The notes under the pieces: generated by a model
The model's input: only the letters and a program-made list of their open reading frames with translations
Told to the model about the DNA's origin: nothing
The model's database searches: none
Position numbers and translations under genes: made by a program
Shown: piece after piece, positions 17,180-25,411 of the stretch
How positions within the stretch are numbered: position 1 is the first letter of the stretch
How the letters are laid out: every line of letters starts with the position of its first letter
Source of the DNA: Streptomyces hyderabadensis
Lineage (GTDB): Bacteria; Actinomycetota; Actinomycetes; Streptomycetales; Streptomycetaceae
Assembly: GCF_020404845.1 (NCBI RefSeq)
Contig: NZ_JAIOJZ010000003.1
Coordinates: 62,001 to 126,000 of the forward strand
DNA: 64,000 nucleotides
Reading direction: 5' to 3'

Positions 17180-18084
17180 AGTCCCACCTTCTGGTAGCGG
17201 CGCATCAGCAGGCCGTAGCAGCCGGCGATCAGGCCGAGGGTGACGAGGACGTAGACGGCGCCCACACCGTTGCTCGGGCCGACCCCGCCGGGGAAGGCCG
17301 AGGTGGCCCCCAGGAAGGCGGACTGCACTCCGTCGATGAGGGTGATCGGCGAGAACAGGCCTATCCAGGCGACGGCTCCGGAGCTGCTCTGGACGTCCGC
17401 GATGGCCTGGAGCGTGGAGACCGCGCCGTAGGTGATGGTCAGGACGGCGATGACGGCCGCGATGCCGAAGCCGCGGCGCGGGGTGACCGAGGCCACGACC
17501 AGGCCGAGGCCGGCGAAGAGCAGGGAGAGCAGTGCCACGGAGACCAGTCCCTGGGCGAACCCCTTGGTCTGGTCCGCGAATTCGAGTTTGGCGAGCAGCG
17601 CACCCACGTAGAGCACCAGCAGCGGTGCGGCGGTGAGGATGAACAGGGCGGAGGCCAGCGACGCGTACTTGGCGCGGACGTAGTCGGAGGTCTCGATCGG
17701 CCGGGAGAAGTAGAGCGGCACGGTCTTGAAGCGCAGGTCGCGTGAGACGGACTGGGGGGCCTGGGACGCGACGTAGAGGCTGATGACGGCCTGCAGGATG
17801 ATCGCGTAGCGCGTGTAGTCCACGGGCAGGTCGTTGGCCTTGGTGGCGACGGCGACCGCGACCATGATGGCCGCCGGGAGGCACATCACCACGAACAGCA
17901 GCATCGGCAGCACCTTGGACTTGGCCGAGCGGCCGAGGCCGTAGGCGCCGCGCAGGGACTGCGAGTACAGCGAGCGGCGGGCGTAGGCGCGGCCGAGGCG
18001 GGGACCGTCGTAGCTGCGGTAGCCGATGTTGTGGATGCGGGTCTGATCACCCGGCACCGTGGCTGTGGGCTGTTCAGCTGCCAT
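17176..18084 (-). CDS. ABC-2 type transporter permease
   Basis: This permease of 302 residues has about 60 cytosolic N-terminal residues (HNIGYRSYDGPRLGRAYARR) before the first helix and about six helices. This NosY-like layout is common in actinobacterial ABC-2 exporters. Its first codons overlap the end of the upstream ATPase gene and its stop overlaps the next ATPase start, so the four genes are tightly coupled. It probably pairs with the upstream ATPase. Substrate unknown. Confidence 0.9.
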   Translation of the reverse strand: MAAEQPTATVPGDQTRIHNIGYRSYDGPRLGRAYARRSLYSQSLRGAYGLGRSAKSKVLPMLLFVVMCLPAAIMVAVAVATKANDLPVDYTRYAIILQAVISLYVASQAPQSVSRDLRFKTVPLYFSRPIETSDYVRAKYASLASALFILTAAPLLVLYVGALLAKLEFADQTKGFAQGLVSVALLSLLFAGLGLVVASVTPRRGFGIAAVIAVLTITYGAVSTLQAIADVQSSSGAVAWIGLFSPITLIDGVQSAFLGATSAFPGGVGPSNGVGAVYVLVTLGLIAGCYGLLMRRYQKVGL

Positions 18085-19042
18085 GGCCGACCGCCTCCTT
18101 CCGTGCTGCGTCGTTGTCGGTGAAGACCTCCGAGATGTGGTGGCGGCGCTGCTCCATGCGGACCAGGCCGAGGCCGAGGTCGGCGATGACGTCGCGGACC
18201 AGGTCGTAGGTCTCCTCGCCCGCCGAGGTGAGCAGCAGCACGTGGCCGGCGCCGGGCAGGCCGCTGCCGTCCTCGACGGTGACCCCGCGCGCGTCGAGCG
18301 CGTCGCGCACCGCGCGGGTGCCGTCGGGGTGTTCGTCGGTGTCGGTGACCTCGATCGCGAGGGTCGTGGTGGTCTGGGTGAAGTCCGTGGTGGAGCTGGA
18401 GCGCAGCAGCTTGCCGCCGTCCACGACGACGACGTGGTCGCAGGTGCGTTCCAGCTCGCCCAGCAGGTGCGAGGTGACCAGGACGGAGATGCCGAAGTCG
18501 GTGTGGATGCGGCGGATGAGGCCGAGCATCTCGTCGCGGCCGACCGGGTCGAGGCCGTTGGTCGGCTCGTCGAGGAAGACCAGCTGGGGGTCGTGGACCA
18601 GGGCCTGCGCGAGCTTCACGCGCTGCTTCATGCCCGTCGAGTAGCCGCCGATGGGGCGGTAGCGCTCCTCGTACAGGCCGACGTGGCGCAGGGTGTCGGC
18701 GGTGCGCTCGCGGGCGGCGGTGGGCGGCAGGCCGGACATGCGTGCCATGTGGACGACGAACTCGGTGGCCGAGACGTCGGGTGGCAGGCAGTCGTGCTCC
18801 GGCATGTAGCCGACCCGCTCGCGGATGTCGGCGCCCTTGGTGGCGACATCGAGTCCGAGCACTTCGGCCCGGCCCTCGGTGGCGGGAGACAGACCCAGCA
18901 GGATCTTGATCAGGGTGGACTTGCCGGCGCCGTTGGCACCGACGAGTCCGGTCACACCGGGTCCGACGTCCACGGAGAGCCGGTCGAGCGCGGTCACCCG
19001 GGGGAACCGCTTGCTCAGGCTTTCGGTCGCGATCACAGTCAC
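18074..19042 (-). CDS. ABC transporter ATP-binding protein
   Basis: The 322-residue ATPase has Walker A GANGAGKST, signature YSTGMKQRVKLA, Walker B LVFLDEPTNG and H-loop TSHLL. It is the first gene of the leftward four-gene exporter operon. Three in-frame GTG codons (19048, 19042, 19036) compete as start. The middle one was preferred because a TACTGT hexamer ends 7 nt upstream, as in leaderless promoters, and no Shine-Dalgarno is present. The second ATPase of the operon is a clear relative, suggesting an ancient duplication of the ATPase-permease pair. Confidence 0.9.
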   Translation of the reverse strand: MTVIATESLSKRFPRVTALDRLSVDVGPGVTGLVGANGAGKSTLIKILLGLSPATEGRAEVLGLDVATKGADIRERVGYMPEHDCLPPDVSATEFVVHMARMSGLPPTAARERTADTLRHVGLYEERYRPIGGYSTGMKQRVKLAQALVHDPQLVFLDEPTNGLDPVGRDEMLGLIRRIHTDFGISVLVTSHLLGELERTCDHVVVVDGGKLLRSSSTTDFTQTTTTLAIEVTDTDEHPDGTRAVRDALDARGVTVEDGSGLPGAGHVLLLTSAGEETYDLVRDVIADLGLGLVRMEQRRHHISEVFTDNDAARKEAVGHGS

Positions 19043-19049
19043 ATCCACG

Positions 19050-19055
19050 ACAGTA
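19050..19055 (-). promoter_or_regulatory. -10-like hexamer for the ABC exporter operon
   Basis: On the minus strand TACTGT ends 7 nt before the chosen GTG, which suggests a leaderless operon mRNA. Confidence 0.45.
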
Positions 19056-19248
19056 GTGACGCCCGCCACTGCGGTCGTCAGACCGCAGAGCCGTCTTCGC
19101 GTCAGACTCGAGTAGTACGGGCCCGTAGGGGATGCCGTACCTGAGAGCCACGGCGCGGGCTTCGTGGGCGGCGCAAGTCGCCCGTCCGGCACCTTCCAGG
19201 GCCTTCCGGAGTCTTTCGGAACCGCGACCGCCGCTTGCCGACCGCCTA

Positions 19249-19277
19249 TTGACGTTGGGTCTAACAACTGGGAGATT
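19249..19277 (+). promoter_or_regulatory. Candidate promoter for the EphD-like gene
   Basis: TTGACG at 19249 and GAGATT at 19272 are separated by 17 bases, a standard vegetative spacing. They lie about 45 bases before the start codon. Confidence 0.4.
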
Positions 19278-19321
19278 CGGCCACGTCGCGGTACGGGCGA
19301 GCGGCACTGGACGGAGGGGTC

Positions 19322-21079
19322 ATGACGGTGCTGGACGGTGCGCGGGAGCGCCGGGTGCGCACGGGCGGGGTCGAGCTGTGCGTGGCGGAGCTGGGCGATC
19401 CGGGACGGCCCACGGTCGTCCTGGTGCACGGCTACCCGGACAGCAAGGAGGTCTGGTCCGAGGTCGCCGCCCGCCTGGCCGACGCCTTCCACGTGGTCCT
19501 CTACGACGTCCGCGGCCACGGCAGGTCCACCGCGCCGAGCCCGCTGCGGGGCGGGTTCACGCTGGAGAAGCTGACGGACGACTTCCTGGCGGTGGCCGAC
19601 GCGGTCAGCCCGGACCGCCCCGTGCACCTGGTGGGCCACGACTGGGGCTCGGTGCAGTCCTGGGAGTTCGTCACGGTCAAGCGCACCGAGGGGCGCATCG
19701 CCTCCTTCACCTCGATGTCGGGACCCTCCCTCGACCACTTCGGGCACTGGATCAACAAGCGCCTCAGGCGACCCACTCCGCGCCGGGTCGGCCAGCTCCT
19801 CGGCCAGGGCGCCAAGTCCTGGTACGTCTACCTGCTGCACACCCCCGTGCTCCCGGAGCTGGCCTGGCGCGGCCCCCTCGGCAAGCGCTGGCCCGGCATC
19901 CTGGAGCGGGTCGAGAAGGTGCCCGGCAGCGACTACCCGACCGCGTCCCTCCCGTCGGACGCGGCACACGGGGCCTGGCTGTACCGGGACAACGTGCGGG
20001 CCCGGCTGCGCAGGCCGCGCGAGGACGCCTACGCGCACGCGCCCGTGCAGCTCATCACGCCCCTCGGTGACGCGTTCCTGTCGGAGCGGCTCTACGACGG
20101 ACTGGAGCTGTGGGCGCCGCGGCTCACCCGGCGCACGCTGCCCGCGAAGCACTGGGTGCCGCGCACCCGGCCGGACCGGCTGGCGGACTGGATCACGGAG
20201 TTCGTCAACGCCACCGAGGACGGCCGCCCCGGGACGGCGGCGAACGGCGCGTACGCGGACCGCTTCGGCGGGCAGCTGGTCCTGGTCACCGGTGCGGGCA
20301 ACGGCATCGGGCGGGCGACGGCGTTCGCCTTCGCCGAGGCCGGCGCGCGCGTGGTGGCCGTCGACCGGGACGCCGAGGCCGCCGCCCGGACGGCGGAGCT
20401 GTCCCGGCTGATCGGGGCGCCCGACGCCTGGGCCGAGACCGTCGACGTCTCCGACGAGCAGGCCATGGAGAAGCTGGCGGCCCGGGTCGCCGCCGAGTAC
20501 GGCGTGGTGGACGTCCTCGTGAACAACGCCGGGATCGGCCTGTCGGGCTCCTTCTTCGACACCACGCCGGACGACTGGAGGAAGGTCCTCGACGTCAACC
20601 TGTGGGGCGTGATCCACGGCTGCCGTCTGTTCGGCCGGCAGATGGCCGAGCGCGGACAGGGCGGCCACATCGTCAACACCGCGTCGGCGGCCGCCTTCCA
20701 GCCCTCCCGGGCGCTGCCCGCCTACGGCACCTCCAAGGCGGCCGTGCTGATGCTCAGCGAGTGCCTGCGCGCCGAACTGGCCGGTCAGGACATCGGCGTC
20801 ACGGCGATCTGCCCCGGCCTGGTCAACACCAACATCACCTCCACCGCGCACTTCGCGGGTGCGGACGCCGAGGAGGAGAAACGCCTTCAGCGGCGCACCG
20901 CCCGGCTGTACGGGGCACGCAACTACCCGCCGGAGAAGGTGGCGGACGCCGTCCTGGAGGCGATCGTGCACAACAGGGCCGTGGTCCCGGTGACACCGGA
21001 GGCGCGCGGCGCTCATCTCCTGTCCCGCTTCGCACCCCGGGTCCTGCGGGGCCTCGCTCGGGTGAAGCCGCCTCTGTAG
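19322..21079 (+). CDS. EphD-like fusion of alpha/beta hydrolase and short-chain dehydrogenase
   Basis: The 585-residue protein joins two enzymes. Residues 1-300 form an alpha/beta hydrolase with VLVHGYPDS and nucleophile elbow GHDWGS, whose Asp is typical of epoxide hydrolases. Residues 315-585 form a short-chain dehydrogenase with the Rossmann motif VTGAGNGIGRA, NNAGIG and active-site YGTSKAAV. Mycobacterium tuberculosis EphD has the same architecture and acts on mycolate-type lipids. Streptomyces lacks mycolates, so another hydrophobic epoxide or alcohol is likely. The ATG follows GGAGGGGTC at good spacing. A DnaA-box group follows the stop. Confidence 0.9.
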   Translation: MTVLDGARERRVRTGGVELCVAELGDPGRPTVVLVHGYPDSKEVWSEVAARLADAFHVVLYDVRGHGRSTAPSPLRGGFTLEKLTDDFLAVADAVSPDRPVHLVGHDWGSVQSWEFVTVKRTEGRIASFTSMSGPSLDHFGHWINKRLRRPTPRRVGQLLGQGAKSWYVYLLHTPVLPELAWRGPLGKRWPGILERVEKVPGSDYPTASLPSDAAHGAWLYRDNVRARLRRPREDAYAHAPVQLITPLGDAFLSERLYDGLELWAPRLTRRTLPAKHWVPRTRPDRLADWITEFVNATEDGRPGTAANGAYADRFGGQLVLVTGAGNGIGRATAFAFAEAGARVVAVDRDAEAAARTAELSRLIGAPDAWAETVDVSDEQAMEKLAARVAAEYGVVDVLVNNAGIGLSGSFFDTTPDDWRKVLDVNLWGVIHGCRLFGRQMAERGQGGHIVNTASAAAFQPSRALPAYGTSKAAVLMLSECLRAELAGQDIGVTAICPGLVNTNITSTAHFAGADAEEEKRLQRRTARLYGARNYPPEKVADAVLEAIVHNRAVVPVTPEARGAHLLSRFAPRVLRGLARVKPPL

Positions 21080-21104
21080 TTTCCACAGAGGACGCCAACC
21101 AGCC

Positions 21105-21133
21105 TGTGGATAACTGCACTTGACTGTGGATCA
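21105..21133 (-). promoter_or_regulatory. Two DnaA-box-like sequences upstream of kptA
   Basis: TGTGGATAA (21105-21113) is a perfect reverse-orientation box and TGTGGATCA (21125-21133) matches 8 of 9. A weaker TTTCCACA lies just upstream, after the EphD-like stop codon. Confidence 0.5.
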
Positions 21134-21189
21134 AACCTCGGCGGCAAAATCGATCGCGTGACACGCGTCTCACTGTGCAGGCTGGTGCC

Positions 21190-21753
21190 ATGCAACGGGA
21201 ACGCTCGGTGAAGGTGTCCAAGTACCTGTCGAAGCACTTGCGCCACCAGCCGGAGAGGATCGGACTCACCCTCGACGAGGGCGGCTGGGTCGAGATCGAC
21301 ACGCTGATCGCCGCCGCGGCCGCACACGGCTTCCGCTTCACGCGTGAGGAGCTCGACCACGTCGTCGCCACCAACGACAAGCGGCGCTTCGCCGTCGAGG
21401 GCACCCGTATCCGGGCCAGCCAGGGCCACAGCATCGACGTGGATCTCCAGCTGCCCTCGGCGACCCCGCCGCCGTACCTCTACCACGGGACCGTGGCCCG
21501 GCATCTGGAGGCCATCCGTGCCGAGGGTCTGCGGCCGATGAACCGGCACGACGTGCACCTCTCGGCGGACCGCGAGACCGCGACCCGGGTAGGAGCCCGC
21601 CGTGGCCGGCCGGTCGTCCTCCCGGTGGACGCCGCCGCCATGCACCGCGACGGACACGTCTTCCGGGTCAGCGCGAACGGGGTCTGGCTGACCCAGCACG
21701 TGCCGGCCCGCTATCTGCGTTTTCCCGCTCCGCACCGGTCCCGCATGATCTGA
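21190..21753 (+). CDS. kptA: RNA 2'-phosphotransferase (Tpt1/KptA family)
   Basis: KptA proteins transfer an internal 2'-phosphate from RNA to NAD+. In eukaryotes they finish tRNA splicing, whereas bacterial substrates are uncertain. The 187-residue protein shows VSKYLSKHLRHQP at the N-terminus, then LYHGT and the HDVHLS segment of the ADP-ribosyltransferase-like lobe. The ATG is used; a GTG 15 bases upstream is also possible, and neither has a clear Shine-Dalgarno. It precedes a small unknown gene by 3 bases, so they are probably cotranscribed. Confidence 0.88.
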   Translation: MQRERSVKVSKYLSKHLRHQPERIGLTLDEGGWVEIDTLIAAAAAHGFRFTREELDHVVATNDKRRFAVEGTRIRASQGHSIDVDLQLPSATPPPYLYHGTVARHLEAIRAEGLRPMNRHDVHLSADRETATRVGARRGRPVVLPVDAAAMHRDGHVFRVSANGVWLTQHVPARYLRFPAPHRSRMI

Positions 21754-21756
21754 GGC

Positions 21757-22203
21757 ATGGAGCACCTGCCGACCACCCAGTCCGCCGTCACCGCTCTGCG
21801 CGCCGTCGCCGCGGAGTACGCGCGGGAGATCGAGGTCACCGACGACATCGGCGCCGACCAGACCTCCCGTCGCATGGCCGCGGGCGTGGGGGTGACCACC
21901 GACGCCGACGGCTCCCTGCCGCACGAGGCGTTCGTCGAGTTCGGCGGCGTCCCCCGGGTGAGCGTCCGGCTCTTCCACGAGGGCGATGCCCTGATCACCG
22001 TCGAGAACGTGGAGTTCCCCGACGTGGAACGCGATGACGTGCCCGCGTTCCTGCGCTCCGTCTTCGGCGGCCTCGCCTACGTCCACGGTCGCCGCTTCCC
22101 GCCCGGTTACCGCCTGATCGTGCCGTTGCCGGGCGACCGGACCCACACGGAGCACGTGTCGATGCTCCTCCTCACCCCGTGGCTGAGCAGTCGCGTACGG
22201 TGA
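21757..22203 (+). CDS. Conserved hypothetical protein
   Basis: I do not recognise this 148-residue, acidic, probably cytosolic protein. It has no signal peptide or membrane helix. Predicted alternation of helix and strands could suit a YbjN/CesT-like chaperone fold, but no motif supports that. It starts 3 bases after kptA and shares its direction. A parS site lies just beyond its stop. Confidence 0.7.
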   Translation: MEHLPTTQSAVTALRAVAAEYAREIEVTDDIGADQTSRRMAAGVGVTTDADGSLPHEAFVEFGGVPRVSVRLFHEGDALITVENVEFPDVERDDVPAFLRSVFGGLAYVHGRRFPPGYRLIVPLPGDRTHTEHVSMLLLTPWLSSRVR

Positions 22204-22213
22204 CGCCGCGGCT

Positions 22214-22227
22214 GTTTCACGTGAAAC
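22214..22227. other. parS site (perfect)
   Basis: GTTTCACGTGAAAC matches the Streptomyces ParB-binding site at all 14 positions. It lies in the short gap before the F420-type oxidoreductase gene. Confidence 0.88.
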
Positions 22228-22241
22228 CGACGAGTGCCGCA

Positions 22242-22247
22242 TAGGCT
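22242..22247 (+). promoter_or_regulatory. -10-like hexamer, leaderless start
   Basis: TAGGCT ends 7 nt before the ATG of the oxidoreductase gene, and the parS site occupies the -35 region. Confidence 0.5.
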
Positions 22248-22254
22248 CGGGGAC

Positions 22255-23160
22255 ATGAGTCTGCGTCTGAGCACCGTGATCCTCCCGTACCGCCGCTGGC
22301 ACGAGGGCGGCCGTTCGACCTGGACGCGCGCCGAGCAGCTCGGCTTCCACACCGCGTACACCTACGACCACCTCTCCTGGCGCAGCTTCCGGGACGGACC
22401 GTGGTTCGGTGCCGTGCCGACCCTCACCGCTGCCGCGGCCGTGACCGAGCGGCTGCGGCTGGGCACCCTGGTCACCTCGCCGAACTTCCGGCACCCGGTG
22501 ACGCTCGCCAAGGAGCTGATCTCCCTCGACGACATCTCCGGCGGGCGGATCACCCTCGGCATAGGAGCGGGCGGCACCGGTTTCGACGCCACGGCCCTGG
22601 GCCAGGAGCCATGGACCCCGCGAGAGCGGGCGGACCGGTTCGGCGAGTTCCTGCCGCTGCTCGACCGGCTGCTCACCGAGGACGCCGTGTCGTACGAGGG
22701 CGACTTCTACTCGGCACACGAGGCACGCAACATCCCGGGCTGTGTACAGCGGCCCCGGCTGCCCTTCGCGGTGGCGGCGACCGGTCCACGGGGTCTGGCG
22801 CTCGCCGCCCGCCACGGCCAGGCGTGGGTGACGACCGGTGACCCGAAGCTGTTCGAGAACGGCACCGCCGAGCAGTCGGACCGGGCGCTGCGGCAGCAGG
22901 GCGACCGCCTGGCCGACGCCTGCGCCGCCATCGGCCGTGATGTGGGAGAGCTGGACAGGGTCCTGCTCACCGGTTTCACACCGGAGCGCAGTCGGCCCCT
23001 GGAGTCCGTGGACGCGTTCGTGGACTTCGCCGGACGCCACCGGGACCTGGGCTTCACCGAACTCGTCGTCCACTGGCCGATCCCCGGCTCGGACTTCGCC
23101 GCGGACGAGAAGGTCTTCGAGCGGATCGCCATGGAGGCACTGGCCCAGCTGAAGGGATGA
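22255..23160 (+). CDS. Luciferase-like (LLM) F420-dependent oxidoreductase
   Basis: The 301-residue protein has the luciferase-like monooxygenase TIM-barrel pattern: WTRAEQLGFHTAYTYDHL, GTLVTSPNFRHPV, the LDDISGGRITLGIGAG segment and a later PFAVAATGPRGLALAARH repeat. In actinobacteria most such proteins use F420 rather than flavin. The substrate is unknown. A parS site and a -10-like hexamer precede the ATG, and no Shine-Dalgarno is present. Confidence 0.87.
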   Translation: MSLRLSTVILPYRRWHEGGRSTWTRAEQLGFHTAYTYDHLSWRSFRDGPWFGAVPTLTAAAAVTERLRLGTLVTSPNFRHPVTLAKELISLDDISGGRITLGIGAGGTGFDATALGQEPWTPRERADRFGEFLPLLDRLLTEDAVSYEGDFYSAHEARNIPGCVQRPRLPFAVAATGPRGLALAARHGQAWVTTGDPKLFENGTAEQSDRALRQQGDRLADACAAIGRDVGELDRVLLTGFTPERSRPLESVDAFVDFAGRHRDLGFTELVVHWPIPGSDFAADEKVFERIAMEALAQLKG

Positions 23161-23276
23161 GCACGCGGAATCGGGCAGGGACGGGGTGCCGGGCGTGAGA
23201 GTCGTAGTTCGCAGCTGCAGGAGAGCCGTAGCTCACAGATGTGCGGACCCCCGCACGGGCGTGCACGCAGATGCGT

Positions 23277-23282
23277 GACAAT
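23277..23282 (+). promoter_or_regulatory. -10-like hexamer, leaderless start
   Basis: GACAAT ends 6 nt before the GTG of the HAD phosphatase gene. This supports the GTG over the ATG 18 bases upstream. Confidence 0.45.
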
Positions 23283-23288
23283 GACCGG

Positions 23289-24158
23289 GTGACCTCAGCG
23301 ACCCGACAGTCCGAGCCCCCGGCCGCCGCCACTCGCCCGCGGCTGATCGCCACCGACCTCGACGGCACCCTGCTGCGCGACGACAAGTCGGTCTCCCCGC
23401 GCACGGTCGCCGCGCTGGCCGCCGCGGAGCAGGCGGGGATTGAGGTCTTCTTCGTCACCGGCCGCCCCGCCCGCTGGATGGACGTCGTCAGCGCCCATGT
23501 CCACGGTCACGGCCTCGCCATCTGCGGCAACGGCGCCGCCGTGGTCGACCTGCACGGCGGCCCCGGCAAGCACCGGTTCGTGAAGGTCCGCGAGCTGCCC
23601 CGGGAGAACGCGCTGGACGCCGTACGGCTGCTGCGGGAGGCGGCGCCCGGCACGGTCTTCGCGGTCGAGCAGACGTACGGCTTCCACCAGGAACCCGACT
23701 ACCCGAAACTGCACATGGAGGTCCCCGACGACCTCCTGCCCGCCGAGGAGATCCTGGCGCCGGGCGGTCGCGCCGCCGCCGAACCCGTGCTCAAGATCCT
23801 CGCCTACCACCCGGAGCTGGACCCGGACGGTTTCCTCACCCTGGCCCGCCTCGCCCTCGGCGACCGCGCCAACGTCACCCGGTCCAGCCCCAGTGCCCTG
23901 CTGGAGATCAGCGGGCCCGACGTCTCCAAGGCCAGCACCCTCGCCCTGTGCTGCGCCGAGCGCGGCATCTCGCACGAGGAGGTCGTGGCCTTCGGCGACA
24001 TGCCGAACGATGTCGAGATGCTCACCTGGGCGGGACGCTCGTACGCGATGGGCAACGCGCATCCGGACGTGATCGCCGCCGCCTCCGGTCGGACGGTCGC
24101 CAACAACGACGACGGCGTGGCGGTCGTGATCGAGCGGATGCTGGCGGAGCTGCCCTGA
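23289..24158 (+). CDS. HAD-superfamily Cof-type phosphatase
   Basis: The 289-residue protein has motif I ([10 protein letters not shown]), motif II (FVTGRP), motif III Lys (SKASTL) and motif IV ([11 protein letters not shown]), with a C2B cap between. It resembles the HAD protein encoded after serS, including the shared start [13 protein letters not shown], so the two are paralogues. Substrate unknown. The GTG start is preferred over ATG 23271 on promoter spacing. It converges on the M23 peptidase gene with a 46-base gap. Confidence 0.9.
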   Translation: MTSATRQSEPPAAATRPRLIATDLDGTLLRDDKSVSPRTVAALAAAEQAGIEVFFVTGRPARWMDVVSAHVHGHGLAICGNGAAVVDLHGGPGKHRFVKVRELPRENALDAVRLLREAAPGTVFAVEQTYGFHQEPDYPKLHMEVPDDLLPAEEILAPGGRAAAEPVLKILAYHPELDPDGFLTLARLALGDRANVTRSSPSALLEISGPDVSKASTLALCCAERGISHEEVVAFGDMPNDVEMLTWAGRSYAMGNAHPDVIAAASGRTVANNDDGVAVVIERMLAELP

Positions 24159-24204
24159 CGCTCGCCCCCGCGCGACGCCCGGCCCCGCGGCGCGCCCGGT
24201 GCTC

Positions 24205-25254
24205 TCACAGCGGCACCCCGCGCTGAGCCAGCCACGGCACCGGGTCCACCGCCGAGCCCATCTCCGGGGTGACCCGTACCTCGAAGTGCAGGTGTGGTCC
24301 GGTGGAGTTGCCGGTGCTGCCGGACTGCCCGATCCACTGCCCGGGGCCGACCCGGTCGCCCTGGTCGACCGCGACGGCGGCGAGGTGGGCGTACTGCGTG
24401 TAGTAGCCGCCCGCGTGCTGGACGACGACCTGGATGCCGAAGGCCCCGCCGCAGGACACCTTCAGGACCCGGCCCGTACCGACCGAGCGCACCGGTGTCC
24501 CGACCGGCACCGCGAAGTCCTGGCCGGTGTGCCGGTTCGCCCACCGCGATCCGCCGCTGCCGAAGGACGCCGACAGGTCGTAGCCCTCGACCGGGGCCAC
24601 CCAGGCCGGTCCGGCCGGCAGGTCCGGCTGGTCGAGGCGGACCGCGCCGGGGCACGAACCGGCCGCGACGGAGGAGTCCGCCTGCCCCTCCAGCTGCGAA
24701 CGCACCACCTCCAGCTTGTTCTCGATCTTCTTCTTCAGCTTCGCCAGGTCGGCGTTGCGCTTCTCCAGCGCCTGCCAGGCGGCCTGCGCCTTGGCCTCCT
24801 CGGCGGCGAGCCGGGCCTCGGCCCGCAGGTTCTTCCCGATGGCCCGGTCGACGGCCAGGTTCGCGCGGGAAACGGCATGCTGACCGCGCATCAGCTCTTC
24901 CGGGTCGTCGGCGAGGAGCATCCGGGCGGTGAGCGGGAGCCCGCCGCCGTCGCGGTACTGGGCACGGGCGATGCGGCCCAGGTCCTCGCGCATGGCGTCG
25001 ATCTTCCGCCGTTGTCCGTCGAGCCGCCGCTCGTACTCGAGCGCCTTCGACCGTTGTTCCTCCGCCTCACGCCGCCCGTCCTCGTACTGGCGGGTCGCCT
25101 TCGCCGCGTCCTCGTACAGTCGCGCCACCTGCGGGCCGAGAGCGGCGCCCGGTCCGCCGTCCCCGTCCATACCGTCGGTGGGGCGGGCCGCGAGCACGGC
25201 CAGCGCGCACAGCAGCACCGGAACGGACAGCGAGCGGCGGCGGGATGAGCGCAT
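24205..25254 (-). CDS. Secreted M23 peptidoglycan endopeptidase with coiled coil
   Basis: The 349-residue protein has an N-terminal signal (RRRSLSVPVLLCALAVLAA), a long Ala/Glu/Arg/Lys-rich coiled coil (about 45-200) and a LytM/M23 domain (about 225-340). The zinc ligands are present: NRHTGQDF (His, Asp) and HLHFEV. It should cut peptidoglycan cross-links outside the cell, or act as a coiled-coil activator of other hydrolases like EnvC/RipA types. An upstream GTG would extend it by 9 residues; the ATG was chosen for its leaderless-type promoter spacing. Confidence 0.9.
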   Translation of the reverse strand: MRSSRRRSLSVPVLLCALAVLAARPTDGMDGDGGPGAALGPQVARLYEDAAKATRQYEDGRREAEEQRSKALEYERRLDGQRRKIDAMREDLGRIARAQYRDGGGLPLTARMLLADDPEELMRGQHAVSRANLAVDRAIGKNLRAEARLAAEEAKAQAAWQALEKRNADLAKLKKKIENKLEVVRSQLEGQADSSVAAGSCPGAVRLDQPDLPAGPAWVAPVEGYDLSASFGSGGSRWANRHTGQDFAVPVGTPVRSVGTGRVLKVSCGGAFGIQVVVQHAGGYYTQYAHLAAVAVDQGDRVGPGQWIGQSGSTGNSTGPHLHFEVRVTPEMGSAVDPVPWLAQRGVPL

Positions 25255-25411
25255 GTCAGCGATCGTGGACCCGCGTGGCACCCACGGTCTCGTTCACGTC
25301 GTACGAGTGGGGGACGCGTTGCTGCACACGGCTCAGCGCGGCTGCTGCACACGGGGCAACCCGGCGTCGCCCGTGCCCGGTACGGCGCTCGGTACCGCGC
25401 TCGGCACGTGC

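Noticed and set aside
18074..21016. 980-codon minus-strand frame covering the ABC ATPase and the EphD-like gene
   Set aside because: Only the last 322 codons encode a real protein. The rest is antisense to the EphD-like gene, which has clear motifs in its own frame.
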